DNA of 64,000 bases from Constantimarinum furrinae (GTDB lineage: Bacteria > Bacteroidota > Bacteroidia > Flavobacteriales > Flavobacteriaceae): NCBI RefSeq assembly GCF_014295415.1, contig NZ_CP052909.1, forward strand, positions 2,294,001 to 2,358,000. Reading direction: 5' to 3'. The position numbers were made by a program, and so were the translations under genes. Below the pieces are notes generated by a model. It saw nothing but the letters and a program-made list of their open reading frames with translations. It searched no databases and was not told the DNA's origin. Positions within the stretch are counted from its first letter, which is position 1. Each line of letters begins with the position of its first letter. Shown piece by piece: positions 63,337-64,000 of the stretch.

Positions 63337-64000
63337 AAATTCGATTTTAGAACTGGTGAGACCTGCCATTGCAGACTTAATTCCTTACCGCTCGGCGCGT
63401 GAAGAATTCAGCCAAACGACTCGCGAAATGGTTCTTTTGGATGCAAATGAGAGCCCGTATTCGTCGGAGGTAAACCGATATCCCGATCCACAACAACGGG
63501 AGCTTAAGGCATTGATCTCAAAACTTAAAGGGGTAAACCTCAATTCTATTTTGCTAGGCAATGGTAGTGACGAAGTGCTGGATCTGATATTCCGGGTATT
63601 TTGTGAACCCGGAATCGATAATGTGATCACTCTGCCACCCACTTATGGGATGTATAACGTACTGGCTGGAATAAATAATATCGAAAATATTGAGGTTCCG
63701 CTGACATCTAAGTTTGAACCCGATGTTGACAACATTCTGAAGTCACAGAATAGCCAATCGAAGGTACTTTTTCTCTGTTCACCAAATAACCCAACTGGAA
63801 ATCGCTTTCAGGATAAAAATATCATTCGGTTATTAAAACAATTTAGAGGAATTGTCGTGATCGATGAAGCATATATTGACTTTTCTGAACATGACGGATT
63901 TATCAACCAGCTAAGTAAATTCTCTAACCTTATAATAGTTCAAACCTTTTCAAAAGCATTTGGAATGGCCGGAATTCGATTAGGGATGTGTTTTGCTTCG
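63326..64000 (+). CDS. hisC: histidinol-phosphate aminotransferase HisC (partial)
   Basis: PLP enzyme that converts imidazole-acetol phosphate to histidinol phosphate. Only 225 residues are visible, because the gene runs off the right edge. The start ATG 63326-63328 overlaps the hisD stop by 11 bases and begins MKDKNSILELVRPAI. The substrate and PLP blocks seen are LDANESPY near 39, LGNGSDEVLD near 78, SPNNPTGN near 152 and VIDEAYIDF near 177, with the PLP Lys in TFSKAFGMAGIRLG near 211. The rest of the operon is outside the window. Confidence 0.95.
   Translation, partial: MKDKNSILELVRPAIADLIPYRSAREEFSQTTREMVLLDANESPYSSEVNRYPDPQQRELKALISKLKGVNLNSILLGNGSDEVLDLIFRVFCEPGIDNVITLPPTYGMYNVLAGINNIENIEVPLTSKFEPDVDNILKSQNSQSKVLFLCSPNNPTGNRFQDKNIIRLLKQFRGIVVIDEAYIDFSEHDGFINQLSKFSNLIIVQTFSKAFGMAGIRLGMCFAS

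Noticed and set aside
1-64000. CRISPR arrays, tRNA, rRNA, transposases
   Set aside because: I looked for regular repeats and recognisable RNA or transposase motifs by eye and saw none; a tRNA scan or insertion-sequence search was not possible.

Overview
The window looks like chromosomal DNA of a member of Flavobacteriaceae (Bacteroidota), probably marine. The evidence is its moderate A+T richness, many upstream -7 elements of the TAnnTTTG type, a TonB-dependent receptor with a carboxypeptidase-regulatory N-terminus, the type IX secretion regulator PorX, an LpxC/FabZ fusion, SSS-type sodium symporter and OmpA genes, and one-component TPR-membrane-HTH regulators. I see no rRNA, tRNA, CRISPR array, phage or transposase gene.

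Layout. 1-7.1 kb (minus strand): the start of a BatA-like protein, two tandem GAF histidine kinases, a DUF2400 protein, a LolD-type ABC ATPase and a CBM9/DUF5916 outer-membrane protein. 7.5-9 kb (plus): msrA, folE and a small membrane protein, closed by a terminator. 9-12.3 kb (minus): a tightly overlapping four-gene unit ending in a TonB-dependent receptor, probably for a metal. 12.4-16.3 kb (minus): DUF937, serA, serC and a LuxC-like acyl-CoA reductase, divergent from a ferredoxin. 16.8-20.4 kb: a family of small secreted proteins and two tandem alpha/beta hydrolases. 20.5-30.6 kb: ychF, PAP2, topoisomerase IV (parE and parC with a GNAT gene wedged between), mscL and a hybrid kinase. 30.6-36.9 kb: a lipoprotein, an XRE regulator divergent from an M14 peptidase, an Lrp regulator, a PfpI protein, aroB and proline dehydrogenase.

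The region at 36.9-41.6 kb is the main accessory segment. It is visibly richer in A+T. A minus-strand group encodes two paralogous secreted proteins with cysteine-rich tails, an unlisted 42-residue membrane peptide and a 391-residue exported helical protein. It faces a TPR-membrane-AraC regulator across 575 bp that hold a 20-bp palindrome, an imperfect inverted repeat and a possible small terminated transcript. This is the best candidate for an undescribed system, but its function cannot be read from sequence.

41.6-44.5 kb (minus): DUF4258, alanine dehydrogenase, a membrane protein, a 45-residue lipoprotein missed by length cut-offs, and tsaE, followed by porX. 46.2-52.7 kb (plus): an HD hydrolase and the lipid A/translation block lpxD-lpxC/fabZ-lpxA-efp-lpxD2-NTF2. 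52.8-57.5 kb: sucD, fabG, a Bat-like membrane protein and an SPFH protein. 57.6-60.9 kb (minus): an OmpA protein, a helix-hairpin-helix protein and an SSS symporter. 61-64 kb (plus): the start of the his operon (hisG, hisD, hisC partial), preceded by a readable 17-codon leader peptide with four His codons and an 11-bp-stem terminator.

Regulation that can be read directly includes the his attenuator, a pair of GTTTAC-N4-GTAAAC operators at the XRE/M14 pair (one lying over the -7 element of the regulator's own promoter), and overlapping divergent promoters of aroB and proline dehydrogenase.
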